From Parendozoicomonas sp. Alg238-R29 (GTDB taxonomy: Bacteria; Pseudomonadota; Gammaproteobacteria; Pseudomonadales; Endozoicomonadaceae): a stretch of DNA of 45,249 nt. Within the stretch, counting starts at the first letter, position 1, and each line of letters opens with the position of its first letter. Below are positions 28,279 through 38,046 of this stretch, piece by piece. The notes under the pieces are model-generated. The model saw only the letters and a list, made by a program, of their open reading frames with translations, made no database searches and was not told the DNA's origin. The stretch spans positions 1-45,249 of the forward strand of contig NZ_CAMZOG010000031.1 in assembly GCF_947331445.1 (NCBI RefSeq), written 5' to 3'. The position numbers were made by a program, and so were the translations under genes.

Positions 28279-29712
28279 ATGAAATTGAAATCCTCTCTTC
28301 TGGCGCCAGGGTTTCTGACGCTGTTTACCCTTATGGCAAATTTGCCTGTTGTGGATACCCCGGCCAACAAGCTTTATCGCTTTATTCAGGAGGTTTTCGG
28401 CCCCGCCCTGGAAATTAGCGATGACCAGGTGCAACAACTGAGCTGGGTTTTGGAAAACCCTATCAGCACTCCGGCAATGGATATTGTTTATCGGACTAAT
28501 CAAAAAACCGGAACTATTCACAGAGAAGTGCCAAGGGCACTCTCCCGCCTTTATAACCTTCAGTTGCTGAGATCGGGAACAGAAAAAGACTACCGGGCTT
28601 TTGTGGCACCGCAACTGTCTGGTGAACAGCTTTTCCTTTCTTACGAGAGTTTTCAAAAGATATCTGCTGAATTCAAAAAGCTGGATGAAGAGTCTCTCGA
28701 AACTTTAAAAGCGGCTGCCATCATCCATGCTGTCGCGCTGTCTCCCAGAGCAAGGGAAAGAGCGGACGTGATCCTGAAAAACATACCTTCAGATAGTAGC
28801 CAGTTCCTCACACAGACTGCCGAGCATGCGGCCTCTATTTACCCTCTGGCAAGACAGGTCATCTCAAAGTATCCGGGTGCAGAGGAAAAATTTAAAGCAA
28901 TCTTTCTGCCTGACAGCAATCTTCACCACATGCTCTATGGTGAAGGCTCTCAGGCCATGTTTAAAAACTTTCGCAGGCTGGCCTGCATCAGTGACTGTGA
29001 GGAAAAGCGGAAGCTATGGATACTCCACTGGATCGTTCACATCAGTGGTTCTCAAGGTCATATAGTCCCAAAAGGATCTATCTATCTCGATCAACATACC
29101 TATACGGCTCTGGGAGAGCTGTTTAACGTAATGGCAACGTACAGCAATAACCCTGACGCACCGGTTGAACTCAAAGAATATATAGCCGCCAGGACCAGAA
29201 GCCTGGGTATAGAAACGACTGATGACAACTCAAACGCTATCGGGCTTCTGGCAGCCCTGAGTCGAGTGTACACGCCGGATCAAGGAAAAAATCTGATACA
29301 AGGATTTAAGCAACTATCGCAAGAGGATCAGGCTCGCTGGATAAAATACAGTGACAAACAGTTCTCCATTCAACCCGTTGCCGCACCAACTTATATCCCA
29401 GCCTTGCTGGCCAATGGTTTCAAAATGGCAGGTATCGCCAGAACCGTGTCCACAATGCTGCCCCTGATCTTAAACACCCTTGAGGAAGTGGATGACCTGA
29501 GGGAACTGGAAATGATGACCAGTGACACACCACTCTCGTTCAGGGAGCTGGCCAGCGCTGACTCTGTGAAACGGATTTTAATATCTGGCAAAACACCCAA
29601 TGTTGATATTGATACCCACTCTGGAGCAGCAACCTTAAAAACACCTCGCAGAATAACTGTGACCCGGGTCGCTATGAAAATCAGGATTCGGCCTCTTCCT
29701 CAGTTACAATAA
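28279..29712 (+). CDS. Unrecognised exported protein (477 aa)
   Basis: No family was recognised. A hydrophobic segment at about 8-25 (SLLAPGFLTLFTLMANLPVV) looks like a signal peptide or anchor. The body is mainly helical. The most striking part is around 246-275, LWILHWIVHISGSQGHIVP, with H250, H254 and H261 followed by GSIYLDQHTY, which could be a metal or active site. The C-terminal 60 residues are basic and Thr-rich. The last 32 bp overlap the 3' end of ycgN on the other strand. The neighbours are housekeeping, which gives no functional hint; a lineage-specific secreted protein is the best guess. Confidence 0.75.
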   Translation: MKLKSSLLAPGFLTLFTLMANLPVVDTPANKLYRFIQEVFGPALEISDDQVQQLSWVLENPISTPAMDIVYRTNQKTGTIHREVPRALSRLYNLQLLRSGTEKDYRAFVAPQLSGEQLFLSYESFQKISAEFKKLDEESLETLKAAAIIHAVALSPRARERADVILKNIPSDSSQFLTQTAEHAASIYPLARQVISKYPGAEEKFKAIFLPDSNLHHMLYGEGSQAMFKNFRRLACISDCEEKRKLWILHWIVHISGSQGHIVPKGSIYLDQHTYTALGELFNVMATYSNNPDAPVELKEYIAARTRSLGIETTDDNSNAIGLLAALSRVYTPDQGKNLIQGFKQLSQEDQARWIKYSDKQFSIQPVAAPTYIPALLANGFKMAGIARTVSTMLPLILNTLEEVDDLRELEMMTSDTPLSFRELASADSVKRILISGKTPNVDIDTHSGAATLKTPRRITVTRVAMKIRIRPLPQLQ

Positions 29713-30154
29713 TCAGCTGATGCCACTCATCGGGGTTTGGCCATTCTTCTTCGGAAACGGCCATACCTCGCACTGAAAAACCAGCTTCATGCACGCTATT
29801 GGGGTCACCTGTCACCAGGGGATGCCACTCCGGTAGGTCATAACCTTTCAGCAACAGTAGATAAGCACAGCTGTCAGGCAACCATTTCAGGTTTTCTTCC
29901 AGATTGTCTGCGGTAAAGCGGATGCAATCCGGTACATAGTGCCAACGATTGGGGAAATCTTTGCACTGGCAGCTATCCAGATCCAGCAGTTTGCAGGCTA
30001 CAGCGGTAGTGTGAATCTGGTCATCGTCATCAATCACCTTGTTCAGGCAGCAGCGACCACAGCCATCACAGAGAGAATCCCACTCCTCTCGGGTCATCTC
30101 AGTCAGGGATTTGGTATGCCAGAAAGGGGCTGAGGAACTGTCAGGTTGGGACAT
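29681..30154 (-). CDS. ycgN: YcgN/UPF0260 family cysteine-cluster protein
   Basis: A 157-aa protein of the YkgJ-type putative Fe-S or zinc cluster family. The N-terminal cluster CDGCGRCC (about 29-36) and later cysteines in AVACKLLDLDSCQCKDF, PDCIRF and DSCAYLL define UPF0260. The WHYVPDC and LPEWHPLVTGDP segments match E. coli YcgN. The open frame runs 19 codons further upstream, but ATG 30154 starts the conserved part. Function is unknown. It is convergent with, and overlaps, the 477-aa gene. Confidence 0.92.
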   Translation of the reverse strand: MSQPDSSSAPFWHTKSLTEMTREEWDSLCDGCGRCCLNKVIDDDDQIHTTAVACKLLDLDSCQCKDFPNRWHYVPDCIRFTADNLEENLKWLPDSCAYLLLLKGYDLPEWHPLVTGDPNSVHEAGFSVRGMAVSEEEWPNPDEWHQLIIVTEEEAES

Positions 30155-30320
30155 GGTATTCAGAGGTGATGAAAAGCGGCACATCATACGCCAGTTCGCA
30201 GCAACTCGCACAGTCCGTATCTGTGCTTGAGTTTAGGGTTCTGACAACTACTTTTTGAAGGTCTTTTGTTTTAATGAGCAAAATGGTGGCGCTGTGGCTT
30301 CTTCCCCACTTACCGGCATT

Positions 30321-31943
30321 ATGACGGATCGACCTCTTCTGATACGGGACATCTTGCTTCACGGAGAGCGCACCTGGCCTGAACAGGAAATCGTTTCCGT
30401 CAGTGGCTCCGGTCAGCGTCACCGTACAACATTTCAAGAAACATTTCGGCGAACCCGCAAACTGGCCAATGTACTGGCAGACTTGGCAATACGCCCCGGC
30501 GATCGTATTGCCACCTTGGCCTGGAACGACTATCGCCATATAGAAATCTATTATGCTGTTGCCTGTTCCGGCAGTGTCTGCCACACCATTAACCCACGAC
30601 TGCCGGAAGAGCAGATCACTTATATCATTAATCATGCTGGTGACAGTTGGCTCTTTGCCTCAGTTGATTTTATTCCTCTGTTGGAAAAAATTCTCCCCAA
30701 TATATCTGGGGTAAGAGGCTTTATTATTCTTGGAAACGATGGGGAAACATCTACAATCCCCCTTCCCGGCGCAATTCCGTATGAAACCCTCATAAACCCA
30801 GCCAGTGATGAATACGAGTGGCCGGAGTTTCCGGAAACCACCGCCAGCTCTCTTTGCTACACCTCCGGTACAACAGGCCACCCCAAGGGCGTACTCTACA
30901 GTCACCGCAGCACAGTTCTGCACACATTAATGAGCAATATTGCTGCAACGATTAACCTCAATGAGCAAGATGTCGTGATGCCAGTTGTGCCGATGTTTCA
31001 TGTTAATGCCTGGGGTATACCCTATTCCGCCGTTATGGCAGGGGCAAAAATGGTTCTTCCTGGCCCCCATATGGCTAATGGACAACTGTTGCAGGCATTG
31101 ATTGAAGAAGAACAGGTGACTGTTGCTTTCGGGGTTCCCACTATCTGGCTGGCTTTGGTTCACTATCTTGAATCCAGCGACAAACGCATTGATAGTTTGA
31201 ATCGCGTCTATACAGGCGGTACAGCCTGCCCACGACATATTATGGACACCCTGTTACGGGTTTACGGCACGGATACCGTTCATCTCTGGGGTATGACAGA
31301 ACTCAGCCCTCTCGGAACTTTGAATCAGGCCGAAAAGCGTACTGACCTTTCTTACGATGAAAAAATGGATTTGCGCTGCAAACAGGGGCGTTCAGCTTTT
31401 GGCGTAGAAATGAAACTCAAAGACAACCACGGCAACCCGGTTGCCCACAATGGTAAAGACCCCGGCATTCTCTTTGTACGCGGTTACGCAATCTGCAGTG
31501 GTTACCTTGGCGAAGGAGAAGAATCTCCCAATACCAGCCTGCACGACAGTGATGGCTGGCTGAACACTGGAGATATCGCCACTATTGATGAAGATGGTTA
31601 CCTGCAAATTACCGACCGGGCCAAAGACGTGATTAAATCCGGAGGCGAGTGGATCAGTTCCATCGAACTGGAAAACCTGGCTATGGCACACCCGAATGTT
31701 GCCGAAGCTGCAGCCATAGCCATGCCAGACGGCACCTGGGGAGAGCGCCCACTGCTTGTTGCTGTTAAGAAGGACAATAACTCACTGGATGAACAAAGAT
31801 TACAGGAGTGGTATCAGGGGAAACTACCCGAATGGATGCATCCAGACAGAGTCGTTTTTATCAATGAACTTCCTCATACGGCAACAGGTAAGGTCATCAA
31901 ATCCCAACTACGGGGTCAACTTGAAACCTTGTTAAGCCAATAA
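30321..31943 (+). CDS. AMP-dependent acyl-CoA ligase (medium/long-chain type, AlkK-like)
   Basis: A 540-aa adenylate-forming enzyme that activates a fatty acid to acyl-CoA. The ATP motif [12 protein letters not shown] (about 190-201), WGMTELSP (about 323-330), the hinge [15 protein letters not shown], and the C-terminal catalytic lysine in [11 protein letters not shown] are present. Overall it resembles AlkK-type medium-chain ligases. The frame opens further upstream with TTG and GTG codons; ATG 30321 lacks a ribosome site, while GTG 30294 has GGTGG before it, so the first 9 codons may be missing. The exact substrate cannot be read. Confidence 0.88.
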   Translation: MTDRPLLIRDILLHGERTWPEQEIVSVSGSGQRHRTTFQETFRRTRKLANVLADLAIRPGDRIATLAWNDYRHIEIYYAVACSGSVCHTINPRLPEEQITYIINHAGDSWLFASVDFIPLLEKILPNISGVRGFIILGNDGETSTIPLPGAIPYETLINPASDEYEWPEFPETTASSLCYTSGTTGHPKGVLYSHRSTVLHTLMSNIAATINLNEQDVVMPVVPMFHVNAWGIPYSAVMAGAKMVLPGPHMANGQLLQALIEEEQVTVAFGVPTIWLALVHYLESSDKRIDSLNRVYTGGTACPRHIMDTLLRVYGTDTVHLWGMTELSPLGTLNQAEKRTDLSYDEKMDLRCKQGRSAFGVEMKLKDNHGNPVAHNGKDPGILFVRGYAICSGYLGEGEESPNTSLHDSDGWLNTGDIATIDEDGYLQITDRAKDVIKSGGEWISSIELENLAMAHPNVAEAAAIAMPDGTWGERPLLVAVKKDNNSLDEQRLQEWYQGKLPEWMHPDRVVFINELPHTATGKVIKSQLRGQLETLLSQ

Positions 31944-31955
31944 ACCTCTACGAGA

Positions 31956-32252
31956 TCAAGCCGCAATGCCAGAAGGAATCTGACTATCACATTTACAGGT
32001 TTTCCATTGGTGCTGATTGATAGCCCGACTACTTATGTTTTTCAATCGGTAGGAATTAAAAATAGCGGAAGCGGATAGCGCTGATACCAGACCTGTCCAG
32101 AAACCGTGAGGGTCCATCGCATCAACAAACGACATTGTTTCAGCAAACGACATGGTTGCAGCTGCCGATTGCGCACCAACTATCGGTAGAGAAAGCTTCA
32201 GCAGTTTCACTTCAATCCGATAACGTTGCAGAAGAGAGGGACTTACCGCCAT
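31956..32252 (-). CDS. Doubtful small ORF (98 aa)
   Basis: The only sizeable frame in the gap between the acyl-CoA ligase and ybiT. The product has a repeated SFAETMSFVDAMD-like tract and a weak hydrophobic stretch, without recognised similarity. An AAGGA sits too close to the ATG to act as a normal ribosome site. It may be non-coding; it is listed because the 456-bp gap holds nothing else except the ybiT terminator. Confidence 0.25.
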   Translation of the reverse strand: MAVSPSLLQRYRIEVKLLKLSLPIVGAQSAAATMSFAETMSFVDAMDPHGFWTGLVSALSASAIFNSYRLKNISSRAINQHQWKTCKCDSQIPSGIAA

Positions 32253-32340
32253 TCCTTTGTGTTCTCTATACCTGAAGCTTGATATGACAGCACATCATAA
32301 ATTCACGCAGGCAAGAGGGTTATACGGAGTAGTACCACAT

Positions 32341-32369
32341 AAAAAACCGTACAGCGACTCACTGCACGG
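32341..32369 (-). terminator. Intrinsic terminator of ybiT
   Basis: On the minus strand CCGTGCAG, a 7-nt loop and CTGTACGG form an 8-bp stem with one G-T pair, followed by a T6 run (32341-32346). It lies 31 bp after the ybiT stop. Confidence 0.8.
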
Positions 32370-32399
32370 GTTCCACCAGAAACTGATATTTAAAAAAGA

Positions 32400-33998
32400 T
32401 CAGACCTCTTCAACAACACCCTGACTCTTCAGGTAATCGTCATAACTACCGTGGAAATCAGTGACACCTTTATCGGTGATTTCAATAATCCGCGTAGCCA
32501 GAGAGGATACAAACTGACGATCATGGGATACGAAAATCAATGTACCCGGGTAGTTTTCCAGCGCCAGATTAATGGATTCAATACTTTCCATATCCATATG
32601 GTTGGTAGGTTCATCGAGCAGAAGAACATTTGGCTTCTGTTGAATCAGCTTGCCAATCAGCATGCGACCTTGTTCACCACCGGAAATCACTTTCACGGAT
32701 TTTTTGATATCGTTCTGGGAGAACAACATACGGCCAAGGGTACCGCGAATGGTTTGCTCGTCTTCACCTTCGTTCTGCCACTGGCTCATCCATTCGAACA
32801 GGTTCATATCTACATCGAAATCATCGCTGTGATTTTGAGCATAATAGCCAATGCTGGCATTCTCAGACCACTTCACCTCACCACCTTTAGGTGCCATTTT
32901 CTGAGCCAGAGTGTGCAGCAGTGTCGTTTTACCAATACCGTTCTGACCGATAATGGCAATACGCTCACCGACTTCCACCAGCATGTTCACATCTTTAAAC
33001 AGTGGCTCTTCATAGCCTTGGTACAGACCATTGACTTCCAGTGCATTTCGGAACAGTTTCTTTTCCTGGTCGAAACGAATGAACGGACTCTGGCGACTGG
33101 AAGGCTTCATCTGCTCCAGCTTGATTTTATCAAGTTGCTTCTGGCGGGAAGTCGCCTGCTTAGCCTTGGAAGCGTTGGCAGAGAAGCGGCTTACAAAGGT
33201 GCGCAGTTCAGCAATCTGGGCTTTCTTCTTGGCATTATCTGCCTGCATCCGCTCACGAGCCTGCTCGGCAGCCATCATGTATTCGTCGTAGGAACCCGGG
33301 AATACTTTCAGTTGACCGTAATCCAGATCGGCCATATGAGTACAGACACTATTCAGGAAGTGACGGTCGTGAGAGATGATAATCATTGTGCAGTCGCGCT
33401 GTTTCAGAATACCTTCCAGCCAGCGAATTGCGTTGATATCCAGGTTGTTGGTAGGTTCGTCCAGCAACATGATGTCCGGATCAGCAAACAGCACCTGTGC
33501 CAACAGAACACGGAGTTTCCAGCCCGGTGCAACAGAACTCATAGGACCATAATGTTGATCCAGAGGAATATCCAGACCTAACAACAGTTCACCGGCACGG
33601 GCTTCAGCAGAGTAACCATCCATTTCCCCAAACAGGACTTCCAGATCCGCAACACGCATGCCTTCTTCTTCAGACATATCGCCCTTAGCGTAAATGGCAT
33701 CCCGCTCAGCTTTCACCTTCCACAATTCTGCGTGCCCCATCAGTACAGTGTCGATAACACTGTACTCTTCATAGGCGAACTGATCTTGATTCAGTTTGGC
33801 CATACGGGTATTCGGTGCAAGAGAAACAGAACCTGCGGATGAATCCAGTTCACCACTCAGGATTTTCATAAAAGTGGATTTGCCACAACCATTGGCACCA
33901 ATAAGTCCATAACGGTTGCCGTCACCAAATTTAACGGAGATATCTTCGAACAGCGGCTTGTCGCTGAACTGCATGGTGATATTGGCTGTTGTGATCAA
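32400..33998 (-). CDS. ybiT: ABC-F family ATPase YbiT
   Basis: A 532-aa soluble protein with two ABC domains and no membrane part, a ribosome-binding translation factor of the ABC-F group. Walker [10 protein letters not shown] in domain 1 and GQNGIGKTT in domain 2, two signature motifs ([11 protein letters not shown] and SGGEQGR) and two DEPTNxxD Walker B sites are visible, with the P-site tRNA-interacting linker rich in Lys/Arg between them. The sequence is close to E. coli YbiT throughout. The start codon is TTG with AGGA about 8 nt upstream. Confidence 0.95.
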   Translation of the reverse strand: MITTANITMQFSDKPLFEDISVKFGDGNRYGLIGANGCGKSTFMKILSGELDSSAGSVSLAPNTRMAKLNQDQFAYEEYSVIDTVLMGHAELWKVKAERDAIYAKGDMSEEEGMRVADLEVLFGEMDGYSAEARAGELLLGLDIPLDQHYGPMSSVAPGWKLRVLLAQVLFADPDIMLLDEPTNNLDINAIRWLEGILKQRDCTMIIISHDRHFLNSVCTHMADLDYGQLKVFPGSYDEYMMAAEQARERMQADNAKKKAQIAELRTFVSRFSANASKAKQATSRQKQLDKIKLEQMKPSSRQSPFIRFDQEKKLFRNALEVNGLYQGYEEPLFKDVNMLVEVGERIAIIGQNGIGKTTLLHTLAQKMAPKGGEVKWSENASIGYYAQNHSDDFDVDMNLFEWMSQWQNEGEDEQTIRGTLGRMLFSQNDIKKSVKVISGGEQGRMLIGKLIQQKPNVLLLDEPTNHMDMESIESINLALENYPGTLIFVSHDRQFVSSLATRIIEITDKGVTDFHGSYDDYLKSQGVVEEV

Positions 33999-34259
33999 AT
34001 TCGTGTCCTGTCAGATCTTTTCTATTTGGAATGTTCCGGTGCTGAGTGCTTGCCGGATACAAAAGCGGGGCAGACTACCTTGCCAGCCTCTTTCTAGCAA
34101 TCAGATTCTTTACAGAATAGCCACTCTTTTCACTCATATAGAGGAAACAAACACTTATCAGCTAACAAACTTGTCAGCTTACTTAACTACAAGTCAACCT
34201 TCTGCAAATGACTCTGTCGATAACTCTCGTAATTACCAGCCACAGCGCCAATACCGGCA

Positions 34260-34713
34260 GTGAAGCATCACAGTTTTCAAACTGTACAAACTATTCCTTA
34301 TTGCGAAGGCTTAACCGTTGAAGCTCACTCGATTGTACGTAAGGGTAAAACGGCCTACACCGCTGACAAAATTGTTCTTTTAGAGCCAGAACACTACCCG
34401 TCCATAAGTGGCAAGGTGGAGGGTCAATCAGTTCCACTAAAAAGAGATGAGTTCAAGGTGGAAGAGTTTTTGGGCCTGGAGTACCGGATTTGTGTTGATA
34501 AAGATGAAACCCAACGACGAATAGAAACTGCGAACTCTGAGCAAACTTATTCACCACCTTGTTTCTGAAAAAAAGCTGTCACCAGAGCAGGTAGCCAGAT
34601 ATACGGTTAATTTTACTTTGGAAGCCGCCAACAAATCAGCTTACGGCGGGCCGCTGAAATATGTGGCCGACAACACCACCGCCTGTGTCGTCACAGCCAG
34701 TATCCGGTCGTAA
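34260..34713 (+). pseudogene. Unrecognised gene interrupted by a frameshift
   Basis: Frame 1 (GTG at 34260, stop 34566-34568) encodes a plausible 102-aa protein up to about ETQRRIE; its last residues look random. In the +1 frame, from AAA at 34525 to TAA at 34711-34713, a protein-like sequence follows: LRTLSKLIHHLVSEKKLSPE, then VARYTVNFTLEAA and GGPLKYVADNTTACVV. A single base change between 34525 and 34568 would join them into one protein of about 150 aa. This is either a pseudogene, a sequencing error or, less likely, programmed frameshifting. No family recognised. Confidence 0.55.
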
Positions 34714-34763
34714 TTAAACCGGGTTTTGTCTATGATGGCGCCATCTTTTCATCGGAAACTCTA

Positions 34764-35036
34764 ATGTCTGAAACAGAAGACCTGCTCGACGGTGAGCAGC
34801 TGAAAACCATCGTCGAAAACCAACTAGAAGAAGGCACCCCTATTGAAGTCAAAGAGCAATTGATGCGGCTGGTGATGACCGGTACAGAGAAAGAGGACGC
34901 CATTGAAATGATGGCCTGCGCTCTAGGGCTGGAAATGGAAAAGATGGTGAGTAGTGGCAAACCATTCGACACCAAACAATACATAGCCAAGCTTGAACAG
35001 CTGCCAGAAACACCCTGGCTGGATACCTTTATTTAA
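34764..35036 (+). CDS. Small acidic conserved-type protein (90 aa)
   Basis: Not recognised by name. An acidic, all-helical protein with the segment KEDAIEMMACALGLEMEKM and a C-terminal PETPWLDTFI. It starts with ATG and has GGAAA upstream, and its codon use looks like the neighbours. Small helical proteins of this size are common near housekeeping genes in the group; no role is proposed. The GNAT gene begins 4 bp after its stop, suggesting co-transcription. Confidence 0.65.
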   Translation: MSETEDLLDGEQLKTIVENQLEEGTPIEVKEQLMRLVMTGTEKEDAIEMMACALGLEMEKMVSSGKPFDTKQYIAKLEQLPETPWLDTFI

Positions 35037-35040
35037 TTTC

Positions 35041-35463
35041 GTGGACAATCTTAGTTTTTCACCAGTCTCCGGTAACCAGCTTGGGCTGGTTAACCGGTTC
35101 TACAAAACTCATGGCAATAAGGGCAAGTGCGGTAGACAAGATCATGTTTATATTGCACGGCAAGACACATCGATCGTGGCTGCAGTTCGTATTACCCCAA
35201 AAGGACACAACTGGCTGCTAAGAGGTTTGTGGGTTGCAGCAGACAAAAGACGCCTTGGGGTTGGTGGGCAACTGTTGAAGCGATCTCTTTCTGACTTTTC
35301 AGAATCTGTGTGGTGTTACCCTTACGACCACCTGCAAGACTTTTATCAAAAACACGGTTTCGTTTCCGTTGAACCTGAATCTGCACCCCAGAACATTGTC
35401 TCTCTCTGGAAGGCTTATCAAAAAAAAGGCAAAGCGTTCGCTTTAATGTCCTTCATACCCTGA
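35041..35463 (+). CDS. GNAT family N-acetyltransferase
   Basis: A 140-aa acetyltransferase. The acetyl-CoA pyrophosphate-binding motif is RRLGVGGQLL (about 70-79) after the beta-4 strand LLRGLWVAAD, and the C-terminal DFYQKHGFVSVE corresponds to the usual YxxxGF segment. GTG at 35041 is chosen because the upstream extension overlaps the 90-aa gene. The substrate is unknown. Confidence 0.82.
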   Translation: MDNLSFSPVSGNQLGLVNRFYKTHGNKGKCGRQDHVYIARQDTSIVAAVRITPKGHNWLLRGLWVAADKRRLGVGGQLLKRSLSDFSESVWCYPYDHLQDFYQKHGFVSVEPESAPQNIVSLWKAYQKKGKAFALMSFIP

Positions 35464-35506
35464 GGGCCTGGGCTATGCTTGCAGGTTTGTCGGCTGGTGG
35501 CTCGTT

Positions 35507-36220
35507 ATGTTTTCCCGTGTACTCCATACTACTTCAACCGCTGCGGCATTGTTTTTTTGTTCTTCCTATTTGTATTCAGATATTCCCGACGTTGTGCGAA
35601 CAGGTACTGGAGGCGGTATTTATGACGATGCGGGAGCTAAGAAATACGCTATTGGTGTGGATATGAAAACAGGGGAAATATTCAGGAGTACAGATCATGG
35701 AAACAAGGATATATGGGAAGTAAACAACCAAACCAAAGTTGGTGAATTTGCAACCAAAACTTTCATTATCGAAACGGTTAACCCACTTGAGTCTGAACTG
35801 AAACAGGTCAATGATTCACTTGCTCCTTTGCAGGGCAACTTACAACAGGTTCAGGGAAGTGTTAGCACTCTGCAGACAGATGTACAACAGGTACAGAATA
35901 CTGTGGCTCCCTTGGCAAAAGAAGTTCAGGACATTCAGAAAGAAGCTGATATTGGATGTTCTGCCTGCAGCAGACTGAACAAGTATGATAATCGATCTCG
36001 TAACAGTGCTTCGTTAGCCAGCGCCTTAGCCATGGTTCCGCAAACCATGGATCGACCAAGAATGATTGGTTTCGGCATAGCTAACAATGCTAACAAGACA
36101 GCGTTCGCTGCTGGTTATTCCCAGAAATGGGGAGGTGACAAACAGCACCTTATTCAGATTAAGGCAGGTATTGCCAGCTCTGTTAAAGGCGGTGGGATTG
36201 GTTACGGATTTAGCTGGTAA
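35507..36220 (+). CDS. Minimal YadA-like trimeric autotransporter
   Basis: A 237-aa protein with a signal peptide (about 1-24), a short head region (25-91, starting with a Gly-rich TGTGGGIYDD), a heptad-type coiled coil (about 92-146, repeating Q-V-Q and L-Q-x-x-V), a CSAC pair (C151, C154), and a C-terminal part (about 167-237) that resembles the YadA membrane anchor: SASLASALAMVPQ, then four short beta strands (MIGFGIA, FAAGYSQKW, LIQIKAGIA, GGIGYGFSW) ending in Trp, a good outer-membrane insertion signal. At this length it would be one of the smallest such adhesins; head and stalk are almost absent. Confidence 0.7.
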   Translation: MFSRVLHTTSTAAALFFCSSYLYSDIPDVVRTGTGGGIYDDAGAKKYAIGVDMKTGEIFRSTDHGNKDIWEVNNQTKVGEFATKTFIIETVNPLESELKQVNDSLAPLQGNLQQVQGSVSTLQTDVQQVQNTVAPLAKEVQDIQKEADIGCSACSRLNKYDNRSRNSASLASALAMVPQTMDRPRMIGFGIANNANKTAFAAGYSQKWGGDKQHLIQIKAGIASSVKGGGIGYGFSW

Positions 36221-36315
36221 ACGGAAAGGTAGAGCCATGTTACCAAAACAAAACCAGCCAACGGATAAAAGCCCTGACTCTCTCCAAAACGCTTTATCCG
36301 CTAGCATTAGGTTGA

Positions 36316-37266
36316 TTAATAAAGCTCCAGCATCAGCTTATTCATATCTGGTAGTTGCTTGATCTCGCCATGTTTTTTCAGGAATTCGGCGTAGCGCTGG
36401 TAACGGCCTCTATCGACCGCCGCAGGGCGTAAAGCAAAACGATTCACAGTATCTCTCCAGGCGCGTTTGTTCAGTTCGTTATCCAGAGTACCGGGGTTGT
36501 AATCTTTAAAGGTTTTCCAGGCTTCATCCGGATTATTGATAATAAACTGAGTTGCCAGTTCAACCCCTTCCAAAAAACGACGAATCGCCTCTTTATTGGC
36601 CGTTTGAGTGTTAGCGATATAGATAAGTTCATCGTAAGGAGGAACACCATTTTCCTCCATATAAAACATCTTGCCTTTGCTCTTGTGTAACTCAAGACTA
36701 TTCAGTTCAAAGTTTCGGTAAGCTCCCAACAGTGCATCAACGCGGCCGGCCATCAAAGAGGAAGACAGGTTCCAACCCACATTCACCATTTTGACATCTT
36801 TAAAGCCCAAACCATAAGGTGCGAGCATGGTATCGAGAATGGCCTTCTCGGAACCATTCACACTAAAACCGATGGATTTTCCTTTCATATCTGCCAGCGA
36901 CTTGATCGGACCATCTGCCAATACAATCAAACCATCCAGAGGCGTAGCCACCAGAGAGCCCGCCCAGGATAGCGGCAGACCATCACTGCCCCCCTGAATC
37001 AAGCTGGGTTGATAATACACTGCCAGATCCACATCCCCTGCCGCGACCAGCTTGGGTGGCAGGTCAGGGTCAGCGGGTTCCTGAATTGTGACCTTTACAC
37101 CCGTTTTATCGAAGTACCCCTTCTGCTGGGCAATAATAATTGGGCCATGATCCGGGTTAACGAACCACTCCAGCATCAGCTTTAACTCTTCCGGCTTCTG
37201 GGGAGCCGCCATGGCCGCAAGTGGCATCATTAACCCCAAGACCAGCGCTATCATTTTCTTCATCAT
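36316..37266 (-). CDS. thiY: Thiamine-pyrimidine (HMP-type) ABC transporter binding protein
   Basis: A 316-aa periplasmic protein of the NMT1/THI5-like family with a signal peptide (MMKKMIALVLGLMMPLAAMA, cleaved after AMA). The features EWFVNPDHGPI near the N-terminus, the DLAVYYQPSL segment and the lysine/glycine loop FSVNGSEKAI match ThiY, which binds formylaminopyrimidine, or related pyrimidine-binding proteins. It is the last gene of thiZ-thiX-thiY under a TPP riboswitch, which fixes the role in thiamine precursor salvage. An adjacent start codon at 37263 is equally possible. Confidence 0.92.
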   Translation of the reverse strand: MMKKMIALVLGLMMPLAAMAAPQKPEELKLMLEWFVNPDHGPIIIAQQKGYFDKTGVKVTIQEPADPDLPPKLVAAGDVDLAVYYQPSLIQGGSDGLPLSWAGSLVATPLDGLIVLADGPIKSLADMKGKSIGFSVNGSEKAILDTMLAPYGLGFKDVKMVNVGWNLSSSLMAGRVDALLGAYRNFELNSLELHKSKGKMFYMEENGVPPYDELIYIANTQTANKEAIRRFLEGVELATQFIINNPDEAWKTFKDYNPGTLDNELNKRAWRDTVNRFALRPAAVDRGRYQRYAEFLKKHGEIKQLPDMNKLMLELY

Positions 37267-37296
37267 ATTGTTTTCTCTTTCAGAACTACCGCTAAA

Positions 37297-38046
37297 TCAG
37301 TGAACCGTGTTTTCCTGCCAGGGAATCAGCCAGCGCAACAGGGAATCTGTCAGGTAGTACAGGCTAACGGAGCACACGGCCAAAACCGTGAGCGCCGCAA
37401 ACATGAGATCAACCCACAGTCGTGCATTCGCTTGCAGCATTAAATAACCAAGCCCGGCGCTGGAACCAACCCACTCGCCAACCACGGCGCCAATGGGTGC
37501 GACAACAACAGCCACTCTTAAACCGGAGGCCAAGGCAGGCAACGCCGCGGGCCAGCGAATTATTCGCAGCATGGACCAGGAGTTTCCACCCATGGTATGA
37601 GCCAGATCCAGCCAGCCCTGGTGTGTATGGCGTAAACCGTCATAACAACAGGTAGCAACGGGGAAGAAGATAATCAGTACTGTCATCACTACTTTGGAGG
37701 CCATGCCGTAACCAAACCAAAGCATCAAAACAGGTGCCAAAGCGAAAACAGGAATTGCCTGAGTAATCAACAACAGCGGTAATAGCCATGGTCTCACCCT
37801 AGCGAAATACACCAGCACCAGAGCCATCAATATTCCAAATAACACGCCTAAAAATAATCCCAGCAACATTTCTGAGAAGGTCACCAGTGTATGTTCCAGC
37901 AGTAATCCGGCATCGTCGATCATTCTGTCGAAAACGGCGCCAGGTTCCGGAACTATATAAGGCGGAACATCAAACAGGGTAATGATACCCTGCCAGAGCA
38001 ACAGTAATCCGATCAGTACAATCAGCGGTTTCAAAGAGTCTTTCAC
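37297..38046 (-). CDS. thiX: Thiamine-pyrimidine ABC transporter permease
   Basis: A 249-aa permease of the SsuC/TauC type with about six helices. The inner-membrane-loop motif (EAA-like) that contacts the ATPase is around ALPALASGLRVAVVVAPIGAV. It overlaps thiZ by 4 bp and lies 30 bp before thiY. By itself the sequence could be a sulfonate or taurine permease; the riboswitch and ThiY neighbour decide the call. Confidence 0.9.
   Translation of the reverse strand: MKDSLKPLIVLIGLLLLWQGIITLFDVPPYIVPEPGAVFDRMIDDAGLLLEHTLVTFSEMLLGLFLGVLFGILMALVLVYFARVRPWLLPLLLITQAIPVFALAPVLMLWFGYGMASKVVMTVLIIFFPVATCCYDGLRHTHQGWLDLAHTMGGNSWSMLRIIRWPAALPALASGLRVAVVVAPIGAVVGEWVGSSAGLGYLMLQANARLWVDLMFAALTVLAVCSVSLYYLTDSLLRWLIPWQENTVH

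Noticed and set aside
32451-33581. 376-codon plus-strand frame antisense to ybiT
   Set aside because: ybiT is unambiguous on the other strand; the frame is a shadow.
36237-36362. 41-codon plus-strand ORF after the autotransporter gene, with AAAGG upstream
   Set aside because: It overlaps the conserved 3' end of thiY by 47 bp and has no recognisable content beyond a fair ribosome site.
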